This document shows positions 24,759 through 33,616 of a stretch of 64,000 nucleotides of DNA, piece after piece. The notes beneath the pieces were generated by a model that was given only the letters and a program-made list of their open reading frames with translations, made no database searches and had not been told where the DNA came from. The translations under genes and the position numbers were made by a program. The stretch's first letter is position 1. The number at the start of each line of letters is the position of its first letter. This DNA is from Pontibacter harenae (lineage in GTDB: Bacteria; Bacteroidota; Bacteroidia; Cytophagales; Hymenobacteraceae), in contig NZ_JAJJWH010000016.1 in the NCBI RefSeq assembly GCF_020907245.1, positions 1 to 64,000 on the forward strand, written 5' to 3'.

Positions 24759-25490
24759 TTAGAGCAGCAACTGGGCACAAATAAAGTCTGCTATCAATAC
24801 GGCGATCACACTGTTTGTAACGGCTGTTGTACTGGCTGCACCTACTTCTAAAGCTCCACCAGATGTGTTGTATCCTCTAAAGGAGGCGATGGAGGAAATC
24901 AAAAATGCGAATACCACCGATTTGATAAGCGCAAACACGATGTTGTAAGGAATAAAATCTCCTCTTATTCCGGATGTATATTCTTGAGCTGTCAGTTCAC
25001 CAGAAAGTGTGCCTGCTACGTAGCCACCTGCTATGGAAAGAAACATAGCTAGTATAACCAGCATCGGAAAAACCAGCAGGGAAGCTAAAATTTTAGGGAG
25101 CACCAGGTAAGATGCAGAGTTGATACCCATCACCTCCAGTGCGTCTACCTGTTCCGTAATTTGCATAGTGCCTAAGCCACCTGCTATGCTGGAGCCTACT
25201 TTACCTGCCAAAACGATGGAAGTAATGGTAGGGGCGAGCTCTAACAAGGTCATTTCACGCACCATAAACCCGATAGTGGAACGTGGAATAAAGGCGTTGT
25301 CCAGGTTGTAAGCTACCTGCACACAGGTTACGGCACCAATAAAAGTGGAGACAATTGCTACGATCACGATGGAATTTACTCCAATCAGAATCGCTTCGTC
25401 AATAGTTCTCTTGAAAATGATATTTGACGATTCTCCCCTTGCAAAAAGGCTTTTTAGAAAAAGAAGATATTTTCCGAAATGCTGCAGCAT
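24759..25490 (-). CDS. mlaE: ABC transporter permease (MlaE type)
   Basis: 243 residues, about five to six membrane helices. MlaE signatures are IGVNSIVIVAIVSTFIGAVTCVQVAYNL, RSTIGFMVREMTLLELAPTITSIVLAGKVGSSIAGGLGTMQITEQVDALEVMG, and GYNTSGGALEVGAASTTAVTNSVIAVL. It forms the membrane part of a phospholipid-transport ABC system with the MlaF ATPase encoded just downstream. A domain with a conserved Gly-rich loop and the EQVDAL motif makes this assignment firm; whether it is retrograde or anterograde is unknown. Confidence 0.92.
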   Translation of the reverse strand: MLQHFGKYLLFLKSLFARGESSNIIFKRTIDEAILIGVNSIVIVAIVSTFIGAVTCVQVAYNLDNAFIPRSTIGFMVREMTLLELAPTITSIVLAGKVGSSIAGGLGTMQITEQVDALEVMGINSASYLVLPKILASLLVFPMLVILAMFLSIAGGYVAGTLSGELTAQEYTSGIRGDFIPYNIVFALIKSVVFAFLISSIASFRGYNTSGGALEVGAASTTAVTNSVIAVLIADFICAQLLL

Positions 25491-25603
25491 AATGAGCTAT
25501 ATAAGCTTTAAGAACTTTGGTTAAAAGGTGTTTTAAAACAAAAATACTTAATAATACCTATCTTACGGTTATAATTGCAAAACATATAAAGTCATACATA
25601 TTT

Positions 25604-26311
25604 ATGCAACGATACATACTAGTGACAGGCGGAACAAAGGGTATTGGTAAAGCTGTAATTGAACAGTTTTCGAAAGAAGGCTTTCACATCATTACCTGTT
25701 CACGAAACGAAAAGGACCTGCAAAAGTTAAAGCTGGAGATAGAGCAGAAGTATACTTTCTCTAAAGTTTTTTACCAGGAGGCAGACCTGAGCGAAAAAAA
25801 ATCACTTCAGAGTTTTGTAGATTATGTACATGGGCTTGATGTAAAAGTTGATGTTTTGGTAAACAACAGCGGCCTCTTTATTCCTGGCAAAATAACCGAG
25901 GAAGACGACGAGGCTCTGCCATTCATGATCAACACAAACCTTTACAGCGCTTATTACCTTTCAAAAGCATTGGTGCCGCAAATGATCGAAAGCCGATCAG
26001 GACATATCTTTAATATGTGTTCTACTGCCAGCATTACTGCCTACACAAATGGTGGCTCTTATTGTATTTCTAAATTTGCGCTATATGGAATGACCAAAGT
26101 GCTGCGCGAAGAACTGAAGGAGCACAATGTGCGTGTAACTGCTATACTACCAGGTGCTACGCTTACGGCTAGTTGGGAAGGTGTAGACCTGCCCCCTGAG
26201 CGCTTTATCAAATCGGAGGATGTGGCGATGGCAATTTATGGGGCTTATACCATGTCTGCAAACAGTGTGGTAGAAGAACTGCTAATCAGGCCACAGTTAG
26301 GTGACCTATAA
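25604..26311 (+). CDS. Short-chain dehydrogenase/reductase (SDR)
   Basis: 235 residues from ATG 25604; an ATG 29 codons upstream would add a basic, non-homologous extension and is rejected. Rossmann motif LVTGGTKGIGKAV for NAD(P) binding, NNSG at the end of strand 4, catalytic Ser in CSTASIT, and Tyr-Lys in YCISKFALYG (YxxxK). Length is normal for classical SDRs. The substrate is unknown; similar proteins are annotated as sepiapterin-reductase-like or ketoacyl reductase-like. A second SDR follows 85 bp later in the same direction. Confidence 0.9.
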   Translation: MQRYILVTGGTKGIGKAVIEQFSKEGFHIITCSRNEKDLQKLKLEIEQKYTFSKVFYQEADLSEKKSLQSFVDYVHGLDVKVDVLVNNSGLFIPGKITEEDDEALPFMINTNLYSAYYLSKALVPQMIESRSGHIFNMCSTASITAYTNGGSYCISKFALYGMTKVLREELKEHNVRVTAILPGATLTASWEGVDLPPERFIKSEDVAMAIYGAYTMSANSVVEELLIRPQLGDL

Positions 26312-26396
26312 TGTTTAGGAGTTGAAGAGTTAGAGATTTAAACAGTTGAGGGATTGATTGAAGTACATTTCTTAAATAATTGATACAAAATATACT

Positions 26397-27101
26397 ATGA
26401 AATTAGAAGGTAAAATTGCCGTTGTAACAGGGGTAAGCCATGGCATTGGCTTGGCCACCGTAGAAGCACTTTTGGAGAAAGGGGTAAGAGTGGCAGGTTG
26501 GGGCAGAACGGCACCAGAAATTGAGCACGAAAACTTTTACTTTTTTTCCTGCGATGTGCGGCAGCCCGAGGCAGTGCAGCAAGCTTTTGATCAAACGGTG
26601 CAGCAACTAAACGGAACAGTTTCCATTTTAGTTAACAATGCTGGCTTGGGTATACCTGCCAATCTGGAAGACCAAAAGCTAGAAGACTGGCATAAAATGT
26701 TCGATACAAATGTGCATGGACTTTTTTACTGTACCCGCTTGGTTTTACCTGGCATGAAGGAGCAGGAGGAAGGTCATGTCATTAACATATCTTCTATAGC
26801 AGGTAATACTGGCGTGAAGGGTATGTCTGGTTATGCAGCTACAAAACATGCGGTACGGGGCATTTCGCAGTCGCTATATATGGAGGTGCGTGATTATGGC
26901 ATAAAAGTTACCTGTATTTACCCTGGCTCCGTGCAAACCAACTTCTTCGATAACATGGAGAACTCACCTGCAAGCCCCAACATGATGCGCCCCGAAGACA
27001 TTGCCTCCACTATTCTGCATGCGCTTGAGTCTCACCCTAATTACCATCATGTAGATATAGAAGTAAGGCCGCTCATGCCTAAAGGAAAAATACAGAAATA
27101 G
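26397..27101 (+). CDS. Short-chain dehydrogenase/reductase (SDR), second copy
   Basis: 234 residues. VVTGVSHGIGLATVE is the NAD(P)-binding glycine motif, NNAGLG the strand-4 motif, ISSIAG carries the catalytic Ser and YAATKHAV the YxxxK pair, followed by YPGSVQTNF. The ATG is consistent with the glycine motif at residue 11. It is a distant relative of the SDR just upstream (possible old tandem duplication). The 85-bp gap contains a GAAGAGTTAGAG word that recurs elsewhere in the window. Substrate unknown. Confidence 0.9.
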   Translation: MKLEGKIAVVTGVSHGIGLATVEALLEKGVRVAGWGRTAPEIEHENFYFFSCDVRQPEAVQQAFDQTVQQLNGTVSILVNNAGLGIPANLEDQKLEDWHKMFDTNVHGLFYCTRLVLPGMKEQEEGHVINISSIAGNTGVKGMSGYAATKHAVRGISQSLYMEVRDYGIKVTCIYPGSVQTNFFDNMENSPASPNMMRPEDIASTILHALESHPNYHHVDIEVRPLMPKGKIQK

Positions 27102-27255
27102 TGAAGAATGGTATGGCTTTTGTAGCTTTGCAGATTAGGATGAAGAGAAAAAGGCGCTAAAGCTTTTGTATGATAGCAGCGCTAGTTTTCTGTAGTCCAG
27201 AAGTATAAAGTACAGAGATGAGCTTCAGTGTTTATTCATCGATATTTTTTTAAAA

Positions 27256-28167
27256 TTGTCTGTCGAAGTAAGAAACTTAACTAAAATATTTGGCTCCCAG
27301 CGTGCTGTAGATGCTATAAGCTTTACGGCTGGGCAAGGGGAAATTGTGGGCTTTCTGGGTCCTAATGGTGCTGGCAAATCCACTACCATGAAAATAGCCA
27401 CTTGCTACCTGCCACCAAGTGCGGGAACGATAACGGTAAATGGCTACGATGTGGTGCAAGACCCTATAGCCGTGCGCCGTAGTGTTGGCTATTTGCCAGA
27501 GCACAACCCACTTTACCTCGATATGTATGTGCACGAATACCTACAGTTTGTAGCCTCTGTGTATGGCATAAAAGGCCGCAAAGGTGCGGAAAGGGTAAAG
27601 GAGATGGTGGACCTCTGCGGTTTAACAAGAGAGCAAAGCAAAAAGATAGGGGCTTTATCGAAGGGTTACAGGCAAAGGGTAGGGTTGGCACAGGCGCTCG
27701 TACACGATCCGCAGGTGCTTATTTTAGATGAGCCCACCACTGGCTTGGACCCAAACCAGATCGTTGAGATCCGTTCCCTCATCAAGCGCGTGGGCCAAAA
27801 CAAAACTGTTATTTTCTCTACCCACATCATGCAGGAGGTTTCAGCCATCTGCGACCGTGTGGTGATCATAAACCGAGGCAAGTTAGTAGCCAATAGCGAT
27901 GTAGCAAGTCTGCAGGCAGGTAACCGCACTGGCAAAGTAACGCTGGTGGAGTTTGAGCAGCCAGTTGCGCAGGAGTTATTACAAAACATACCAGGCGTGC
28001 TGCAGGTAGATTTGGCGCAGGGAAACACCTACCGTGTTACATCAGACCGTGATGCTGATATACGCGCCGCTGTTTTCAGAATTGCTGCTGAACATAACTG
28101 GCCGCTGGTTGGGCTCAGGCAAGAAGAAAATTCACTCGAAAAGATATTCCAACAGCTTACAAAGTAG
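27256..28167 (+). CDS. gldA: Gliding motility-associated ABC ATPase GldA
   Basis: 303 residues from TTG 27256 (no ATG is in phase nearby; MSVEVRNLTKIFGSQRAV is the usual N-terminus). Walker A GPNGAGKSTTMK, signature LSKGYRQRVGLAQAL, Walker B LILDEPTTGLDP and switch His in STHIMQE. The C-terminal 70 residues (about 235-303) are the DUF4162-like tail of such exporters. With GldF and GldG it forms an ABC transporter required for gliding in several Bacteroidota. The permease genes follow at once, supporting the name over generic ABC-2 ATPases. Confidence 0.93.
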   Translation: MSVEVRNLTKIFGSQRAVDAISFTAGQGEIVGFLGPNGAGKSTTMKIATCYLPPSAGTITVNGYDVVQDPIAVRRSVGYLPEHNPLYLDMYVHEYLQFVASVYGIKGRKGAERVKEMVDLCGLTREQSKKIGALSKGYRQRVGLAQALVHDPQVLILDEPTTGLDPNQIVEIRSLIKRVGQNKTVIFSTHIMQEVSAICDRVVIINRGKLVANSDVASLQAGNRTGKVTLVEFEQPVAQELLQNIPGVLQVDLAQGNTYRVTSDRDADIRAAVFRIAAEHNWPLVGLRQEENSLEKIFQQLTK

Positions 28168-28267
28168 TTATGAATTAGAAATTATGAATTATGAATAAGG
28201 GTAGCTTTGAAAGTATAGGTTTATACTAAAAGCAAGTCTCGTAATTCGTAATTCGTAATACGTAATT
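28168..28267 (+). repeat. AT-rich intergenic repeat, copy A
   Basis: Lies between gldA and gldF. It contains ATGAATTAGAAATTATGAAT at 28170-28189, then GTAGCTTT, then CTCGTAATTCGTAATT towards the right end. The same architecture appears inverted at 42301-42404, and the first 20 bases recur (19 of 20) on the minus strand at 51102-51121. Confidence 0.6.
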
Positions 28268-28275
28268 AAAATAAG

Positions 28276-29004
28276 ATGCTTTCCATTTTAAAAAAAGAAT
28301 TTAACGGCTTCCTTAACTCGCTGATCGCTTACATCGTGATCACAGTTTTTCTGGTGGCTATTGGCATGTTTATGTGGGTTTTCCCAGAGAGTAGTGTGCT
28401 GGAGTATGGCTATGCCGACCTGCAGACGCTCTTCAACATGGCTCCTTGGGTTTTCCTGTTTCTGATACCTGCTATTACCATGCGCACTTTTGCCGAGGAA
28501 AAGCGGGAGGGAACAATAGAACTGCTGCTTACAAAACCTATTACGGACTTGCAGCTTATTCTGGGGAAGTACTTTGCTGCTTTGCTGCTGGCACTATTCG
28601 CATTGCTGCCTACGCTGCTCTACTATTATTCTGTTTATGAATTGGGCAGCCCGCAGGGAAACATAGACTCCGCTGCCGTAGTGGGCTCTTATCTTGGTCT
28701 GATCTTTCTATCGGGAGTTTTTTGTGCGATAGGAGTGTTTGCCTCCTCCATTTCCAATAACCAGATCATCTCATTTGTAATTGCTGTTTTCTTGTGCTTT
28801 ATCGTTTACACTGGTTTTGAATCCATTGCTTCCATACCCTTGTGGGGCAAGCACAGCTACTTTATCAGTCAGTTAGGTATAGCTTATCATTACACCGCTA
28901 TTAGTAAAGGCCTTGTAGATTCTAGGGACGTGCTTTATTTTATAAGTGTTATTGCCATTATGGTGCTTGCTACAAAATTAGTTTTGAGGAGTAGAAAATG
29001 GTAA
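28276..29004 (+). CDS. gldF: Gliding motility-associated ABC permease GldF
   Basis: 242 residues with six membrane helices, ABC-2 type. MLSILKKEFNGFLNSLIAYIVITVF at the N-terminus, FLFLIPAITMRTFAEEKREGTIELLLTKPIT (the conserved cytoplasmic coupling segment of GldF/ABC-2 permeases) and LGLIFLSGVFCAIGVFASSISNNQI. It forms the membrane pore of the GldAFG transporter. Its stop overlaps the gldG start by 7 bp (28998-29004), so translation is coupled. Confidence 0.95.
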   Translation: MLSILKKEFNGFLNSLIAYIVITVFLVAIGMFMWVFPESSVLEYGYADLQTLFNMAPWVFLFLIPAITMRTFAEEKREGTIELLLTKPITDLQLILGKYFAALLLALFALLPTLLYYYSVYELGSPQGNIDSAAVVGSYLGLIFLSGVFCAIGVFASSISNNQIISFVIAVFLCFIVYTGFESIASIPLWGKHSYFISQLGIAYHYTAISKGLVDSRDVLYFISVIAIMVLATKLVLRSRKW

Positions 29005-30698
29005 CTGAACAAACACAGCAGAATAAGAGCAAGCGCAACAGCGACATCTTAAGATTTCTGGCTTGGATAGTTGGCATTGTTGTACTCAATGTCTTTGCTG
29101 CTAATTTCTTTTTCCGCCTCGATTTAACCGAGGATAAGCGTTATACCATTGCGCCTGTGACAAAGCAAATGCTAGGTAGTTTGCAAGACGAAGTGGTGGT
29201 AGACGTGTACTTAGAAGGAGATTTTCCTGGTGGCTTTGAGCGACTACAGCAGTCTGTACGCGAGACATTGGAAGAGTTCAGGGTTTATGCCGATGGTAAC
29301 CTGCGCTACAATTTTATTAACCCGATGGATATTTCGGATGAGGCAGCGCGAAATGAATTTATAACCTCTTTAGCTCAGAAAGGAGTTATTCCAACAAACC
29401 TAAATGCTACCGAAGACGGCAAGCGAGTTGAGCGACTGGTTTTTCCAGGTGCTGTCATACGTCATAAAGGCAAAGAAACTGGTGTTACATTCTTAAAAGG
29501 CAATTTGGCTGCATCAGCTGATGAGCGTTTAAATCAGTCGGTGGAAGGGGTGGAGTATGAACTGGCTACTGCTATTCGTAAAGTAGCTTTCCAGGGAAAT
29601 AAAATGATCGGCTACATTACAGGCCAAGGTGAGTTAGATTTAAACCAGGCGGCCGATCTGATAGGTTCTTTGCAGGAGTTTTATAGGGTGGCACGCGGCG
29701 ATTTAGATCAAATTCCAACCTTACAAGGACTTGATTTGATTGTAGTAGCCAAACCAACTTCCGCATTTTCTGAAGCAGACAAGTATAAAATTGATCAGTT
29801 TATCATGAACGGCGGTAAAGCTGTTTTCTTTGTGGATGCGCTGAACACCAATATGGACAGTGTAGCTACAGGTGGAACATTTGCTTTGCCTTACAACCTG
29901 AACCTGGAGGACTTGCTGTTCCGTTACGGACTACGCCTTAACCCAACCATGGTGGTAGATATGAACGCTGGTTTTATACCTATTGTAACGGGTTATATGG
30001 GAGATCGCCCACAGACAGAAATGGTTAGCTGGCGCTTTTACCCAGTGCTGAACAATTTTAGCAAGCATCCTATATCACGTAACCTGGATGCTGTTTATGC
30101 AAAATTCATTGGTACTATCGATACCGTGAAAGCTGAAGGTATAAATAAGACACCACTGGTTTATACTTCTAACTATAGCAGAGTGATGCAAGCGCCTGTA
30201 CCTATTACTTTAGAAGAATCGCGATTAAACGTTGGAGCAGAGGTGTTTATAGATGGTCCGCAGCCTGTAGGATATTTGCTAGAGGGTAAGTTTACGTCGT
30301 TATTCAGAAACCGCATGGCGCCGCAGGGCGTGCAGGATACGCAGGTGAAAGAGGAGGGAGTGCCTTCCAAAATTGCTGTTTTCTCAGATGGTGACCTAGT
30401 GCGTAACGATGTAAATCCTCGCACTAACCAGCCGTATGAGTTGGGCTACGACCGTTATAACAACATAACATTTGCTAACAGAGAATTGGTGATGAATACT
30501 GTTCATTATCTTTTAGACTCAGAAGGACTTATAAACGTGCGGAGCAAAGAAATTCAGTTGCGCCCGCTGGACCGAGTACTGGTGAAGGAAGAGAAAACGT
30601 ACTGGCAACTCCTGAACCTTGTTGCGCCTATTGTGCTGCTAGGTTTGTTTGGTGTAGCCAGGTACTATATGCGCAAGCGTAAGTATGAGAGGTTTTAA
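28998..30698 (+). CDS. gldG: Gliding motility-associated ABC substrate-binding protein GldG
   Basis: 566 residues. One membrane helix near residues 17-37 and one at the C-terminus (about 542-558, LVAPIVLLGLFGVARYYM) hold a large periplasmic domain between them. LTEDKRYTIAPVTKQMLGSL, YITGQGELDLNQAADL and GLDLIVVAKPTSAFSEADKYKIDQFIMNGGKAVFFVDAL are typical of GldG (ABC-type uncharacterised transport, IFT-like domain). It completes the GldAFG complex, 7 bp overlap with gldF. No other gliding gene follows; gldC is 2.5 kb further on. Confidence 0.95.
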   Translation: MVTEQTQQNKSKRNSDILRFLAWIVGIVVLNVFAANFFFRLDLTEDKRYTIAPVTKQMLGSLQDEVVVDVYLEGDFPGGFERLQQSVRETLEEFRVYADGNLRYNFINPMDISDEAARNEFITSLAQKGVIPTNLNATEDGKRVERLVFPGAVIRHKGKETGVTFLKGNLAASADERLNQSVEGVEYELATAIRKVAFQGNKMIGYITGQGELDLNQAADLIGSLQEFYRVARGDLDQIPTLQGLDLIVVAKPTSAFSEADKYKIDQFIMNGGKAVFFVDALNTNMDSVATGGTFALPYNLNLEDLLFRYGLRLNPTMVVDMNAGFIPIVTGYMGDRPQTEMVSWRFYPVLNNFSKHPISRNLDAVYAKFIGTIDTVKAEGINKTPLVYTSNYSRVMQAPVPITLEESRLNVGAEVFIDGPQPVGYLLEGKFTSLFRNRMAPQGVQDTQVKEEGVPSKIAVFSDGDLVRNDVNPRTNQPYELGYDRYNNITFANRELVMNTVHYLLDSEGLINVRSKEIQLRPLDRVLVKEEKTYWQLLNLVAPIVLLGLFGVARYYMRKRKYERF

Positions 30699-30872
30699 AT
30701 CTTGATTCTTTCAGGACTTGGTCTTTTAACTATGTAAACATTGTTGCTAACCAGGTTATTTTCTTCAAAACAATGAAATTTCCCTTCAAAAGCCGAAAAA
30801 GGGCCTGTTGAAAGGATAGGAGAAACGCAATTTATTTCTAACTTTGCTTTTATAACATTATAGGTCTACGTA

Positions 30873-31997
30873 ATGAAATTTATCGTCTCTTCTTCTGCAC
30901 TTTTAAAGCAGCTATCTAGCATCAACGGCGTGGTAACCAACAATCCTGTGGTGCCAATACTGGAAAACTTCCTCTTCGAAATTAACGACAGCACGCTTAC
31001 CATCACAGCCAGTGACTTAGAAACTTCTATGATTACAGAGCTGCAGGTAGAAGCGAGAGAGAATGGCCGCATAGCCGCTCCAGCTAAAATCCTTTTGGAA
31101 ACTCTGAAGAACCTTCCAGATCAGCCAGTTACTTTCACGATAGACGAAGAGACATATACCATAGAAATCAGTTCTGCCAATGGCCGTTATAAGCTGTCTG
31201 GTGAGAATGCTACCGATTTCCCGCGTGTTCCTGTAGTAAAAGGAGGAGACGCAATCGAGATACCTTCTAATGTGCTGTCAAGAGCTATCAACAAAACCAT
31301 ATTCGCGGTTAGCAACGACGAACTTCGTCCTGCCATGACGGGTATTTTTGTGCAGTTGCGTTCTGATAACGTTACGTTTGTAGCTACAGACGGTCACCGT
31401 TTGCTGCGCTTCCGTCGTTCCGACATCGTTACAAACCAAGAGGCATCTCTCATTATACCTCGCAAGGCTTTCACGCTGCTGAAGTCTACGTTGCCAACAG
31501 AAGCTACAGCTGTAAGAGTGGAGTTTAACCAATCTAACGCTTTCTTTAGCTTCGATAACATTCGTATGATTTGCCGCTTGATTGACGAGCGCTATCCTGA
31601 CTACGAAAATGTTATACCTGCACAAAACCCTAACAAACTGGTAATAGAACGTGCTGCCTTATTGAGCTCTGTGCGTCGTATATCTATCTATTCAAATAAA
31701 ACAACGCATCAGATTCGCTTAAAGCTATCTGGTTCTGAGCTGCAGGTTTCTGCCGAGGACTTAGATTTCTCTAACGAAGCAAATGAGCGCCTTACTTGCC
31801 AGTATGAAGGGGAAGATATGGAGATTGGCTTCAACGCAAAGTTCCTGATCGAGATGTTGAACAATATCGATTCTGACGAGATAACGTTTGAGCTTTCTAC
31901 TCCTAACAGAGCTGGTTTGCTTATGCCGATTGTGAACGAAGACAACGAAAACGTATTGATGCTGGTAATGCCAGTTATGCTTAATAACTACGTATAA
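30873..31997 (+). CDS. dnaN: DNA polymerase III beta subunit (sliding clamp)
   Basis: 374 residues, normal length. Three repeated clamp domains: MKFIVSSSALLKQLSSINGVV at the start, DGHRLLRFRR in the middle domain, and a C-terminus ending VLMLVMPVMLNNYV, close to the universal (P)MR(L) clamp end. The clamp is a ring dimer that holds the polymerase on DNA. A TAACTTTG -7 box lies at 30839-30846. In many genomes dnaN neighbours dnaA; here it stands alone after gldG, followed by a very stable terminator. Confidence 0.97.
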   Translation: MKFIVSSSALLKQLSSINGVVTNNPVVPILENFLFEINDSTLTITASDLETSMITELQVEARENGRIAAPAKILLETLKNLPDQPVTFTIDEETYTIEISSANGRYKLSGENATDFPRVPVVKGGDAIEIPSNVLSRAINKTIFAVSNDELRPAMTGIFVQLRSDNVTFVATDGHRLLRFRRSDIVTNQEASLIIPRKAFTLLKSTLPTEATAVRVEFNQSNAFFSFDNIRMICRLIDERYPDYENVIPAQNPNKLVIERAALLSSVRRISIYSNKTTHQIRLKLSGSELQVSAEDLDFSNEANERLTCQYEGEDMEIGFNAKFLIEMLNNIDSDEITFELSTPNRAGLLMPIVNEDNENVLMLVMPVMLNNYV

Positions 31998-32007
31998 GTA
32001 TATTCTA

Positions 32008-32055
32008 CCATAAACAAGAAAGGCGACCTGTACAGGTCGCCTTTCTTGTTTATGG
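32008..32055. terminator. Bidirectional terminator, perfect 48-base palindrome
   Basis: The 24 bases from 32008 are exactly the reverse complement of the next 24 (to 32055), with TGTACA at the centre and AT-rich ends. It serves dnaN and the converging gene at 32075. Confidence 0.85.
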
Positions 32056-32074
32056 TGAGGCTTTGATTGTTTTT

Positions 32075-33124
32075 TTATTTCTTAACTGTTTTCACCTGTA
32101 TATACACTGGGAAATGGTCGCTGTAGCCTCCCAGATAGGTGGTGCCTGTGTAAGTCTTGCGAGGGGTGTTTCGGTACCTTCCAAATCGAATGGTAGCAAA
32201 GTCAGGTCTGTGTATGGTGGCTGATCCTCTTACTAGCTCTAAACCTTTGCCCGTTAACAAAGATTTAGAAACGATAATCTGGTCAATCATCTGAAAATCT
32301 GCTCGGTTAAAGTAGCTGCCTTTGCCATCAATAAAGTGCATGTAAAAAGGGTTGAAAAGCTCTTCATTAAAAACGGGGTTGGGTCTACCAGAAGCTTTCA
32401 GAATATTTTCCATTACTTCTGATTTCGGTTCAGCGTCAAAATCTCCCATTAATATAATGTTTGCACTTGGGTTCAGTTCCTGCTGCTGTTCTATAAGTTT
32501 GCGCAAAGTTGCAGCTGCTTCTTTTAACCTGCTGTCATCTTCTCTGCTACCCTTAGTGGCTCTGCTGCGAGGAGGCCAATGATTCACATAAAGCGTTACA
32601 TCTTCTCCTAGTAATTTTCCTTTAACCAACAATATGCCTCTAGTTTTAAAGTTTTTGTCTTCAAAAGGGATACTTATACTTTGGTTCGTTATAGGGCTGA
32701 AAACCTTTGGCTTATATAGAAAAGCTACATCTAGACCTTGTTCATCTGGCATGTCATAATGTATGATAGCATAGTTGCTTTTCTCAAGTGCCTCAGTATG
32801 TACAAGGTCGTTTAATACTTCTTTATTTTCTATCTCACATAAACCTATAATAGCTGGACCATTTTCTCCACCTATGGATTTTATAACAGCGGCAAGGTTT
32901 TTAACTTTTTGCTGATAGCGTTGCTCGTCCCACTTCAGGTAACCAGTAGGAGTAAAGACATCATCGTCTGTAGCAGTGTCATTTGCAGTATCAAATAGCC
33001 TCTCTACATTATAGAAAGCTATTGTTTGTATGCGTTCTTTGTTAGATTTTAAACCTACTCTGGCACATCCTGCAAGGGTAATAAGGGTAAAAAGAATCAA
33101 TAGTGTTTTTATTCCGTAGCGCAT
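32075..33124 (-). CDS. Endonuclease/exonuclease/phosphatase family lipoprotein
   Basis: 349 residues. A lipobox signal peptide (LLILFTLITLAGC) gives a lipid-anchored periplasmic or surface protein. The EEP fold is clear: IAFYNVERLFDT (metal-binding Asn), IIGLCEIENKEVL (catalytic Glu), VNHWPPRSRATKG, IILMGDFDAEP (Asp), and GGYSDHFPVYIQV (final Asp-His pair). Enzymes of this fold cut DNA, RNA, lipids or inositol phosphates with Mg2+. The substrate cannot be inferred, but secreted nuclease-like versions are common in Bacteroidota. Length is normal. Confidence 0.9.
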   Translation of the reverse strand: MRYGIKTLLILFTLITLAGCARVGLKSNKERIQTIAFYNVERLFDTANDTATDDDVFTPTGYLKWDEQRYQQKVKNLAAVIKSIGGENGPAIIGLCEIENKEVLNDLVHTEALEKSNYAIIHYDMPDEQGLDVAFLYKPKVFSPITNQSISIPFEDKNFKTRGILLVKGKLLGEDVTLYVNHWPPRSRATKGSREDDSRLKEAAATLRKLIEQQQELNPSANIILMGDFDAEPKSEVMENILKASGRPNPVFNEELFNPFYMHFIDGKGSYFNRADFQMIDQIIVSKSLLTGKGLELVRGSATIHRPDFATIRFGRYRNTPRKTYTGTTYLGGYSDHFPVYIQVKTVKK

Positions 33125-33136
33125 CGCGTAACTTTG
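33106..33136 (+). promoter_or_regulatory. Probable gldC promoter
   Basis: TTTT at 33106-33109 (one mismatch to TTTG), 19 bases, and TAACTTTG at 33129-33136. The start codon is 65 bases further. It overlaps the 5' end of the divergent gene. Confidence 0.45.
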
Positions 33137-33200
33137 TACTTATATAGATAATAAAGCATATTACGAGATACCTATAGTAGAAAGTTCTAAATTTGATAAA

Positions 33201-33539
33201 ATGAAGAAGTCAGAAATATATTTCAGCATTGCACTTGATGATAACAGAGTGCCAGAAGCAATCAGCTGGCGTGCCACAGATGCAGGAGAGAAGATTCATT
33301 TTGCCAAAGCCATCAATATCGCCTTATGGGACAGAGATGAAGCTGGTACAATGAAGATTGACCTTTGGACAAAGGATATGCCTGTAGAAGAAATGAAATA
33401 CTTTTACATCGACACGATGGGAGCCATGGCACAGAGTATCGCCACTGCTACAAGTGATACGGTGATGGCACAAAAGATCAGAAGCCTTTGCGAAGAACTG
33501 ATGAAGCATGTAGAGGAAGACAATAAGAAGAACGGCTAG
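33201..33539 (+). CDS. gldC: Gliding motility protein GldC
   Basis: 112 residues, soluble. MKKSEIYFSIALDDNRVPEAISWRATDAG and MKIDLWTKDMPVEEMKYFYIDTMGAMAQSIATAT are characteristic of GldC; the acidic/lysine C-terminus is also typical. In Flavobacterium johnsoniae gldC supports gliding efficiency; its biochemical role is unsettled. Separated from gldAFG by dnaN and a lipoprotein gene, so it is a second gliding locus in this region. Ends in a 25-bp stem terminator. Confidence 0.93.
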   Translation: MKKSEIYFSIALDDNRVPEAISWRATDAGEKIHFAKAINIALWDRDEAGTMKIDLWTKDMPVEEMKYFYIDTMGAMAQSIATATSDTVMAQKIRSLCEELMKHVEEDNKKNG

Positions 33540-33550
33540 ATATTACTTAC

Positions 33551-33605
33551 TTCCCTATAAAAGCGAAAGCCACCTACATAAGGTGGCTTTCGCTTTTATA
33601 GGGAA
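33551..33605 (+). terminator. Terminator with perfect 25-bp stem
   Basis: 33551-33575 is fully complementary to 33581-33605 (core GCGAAAGCCACCT), with a 5-nt loop. Works for gldC and for the converging gene that ends at 33617. Confidence 0.85.
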
Positions 33606-33616
33606 ACTGCTGATGA

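Noticed and set aside
25517..25603. Longer N-terminus for the first SDR
   Set aside because: The extension is basic and not Rossmann-like; the glycine motif places the start at 25604.
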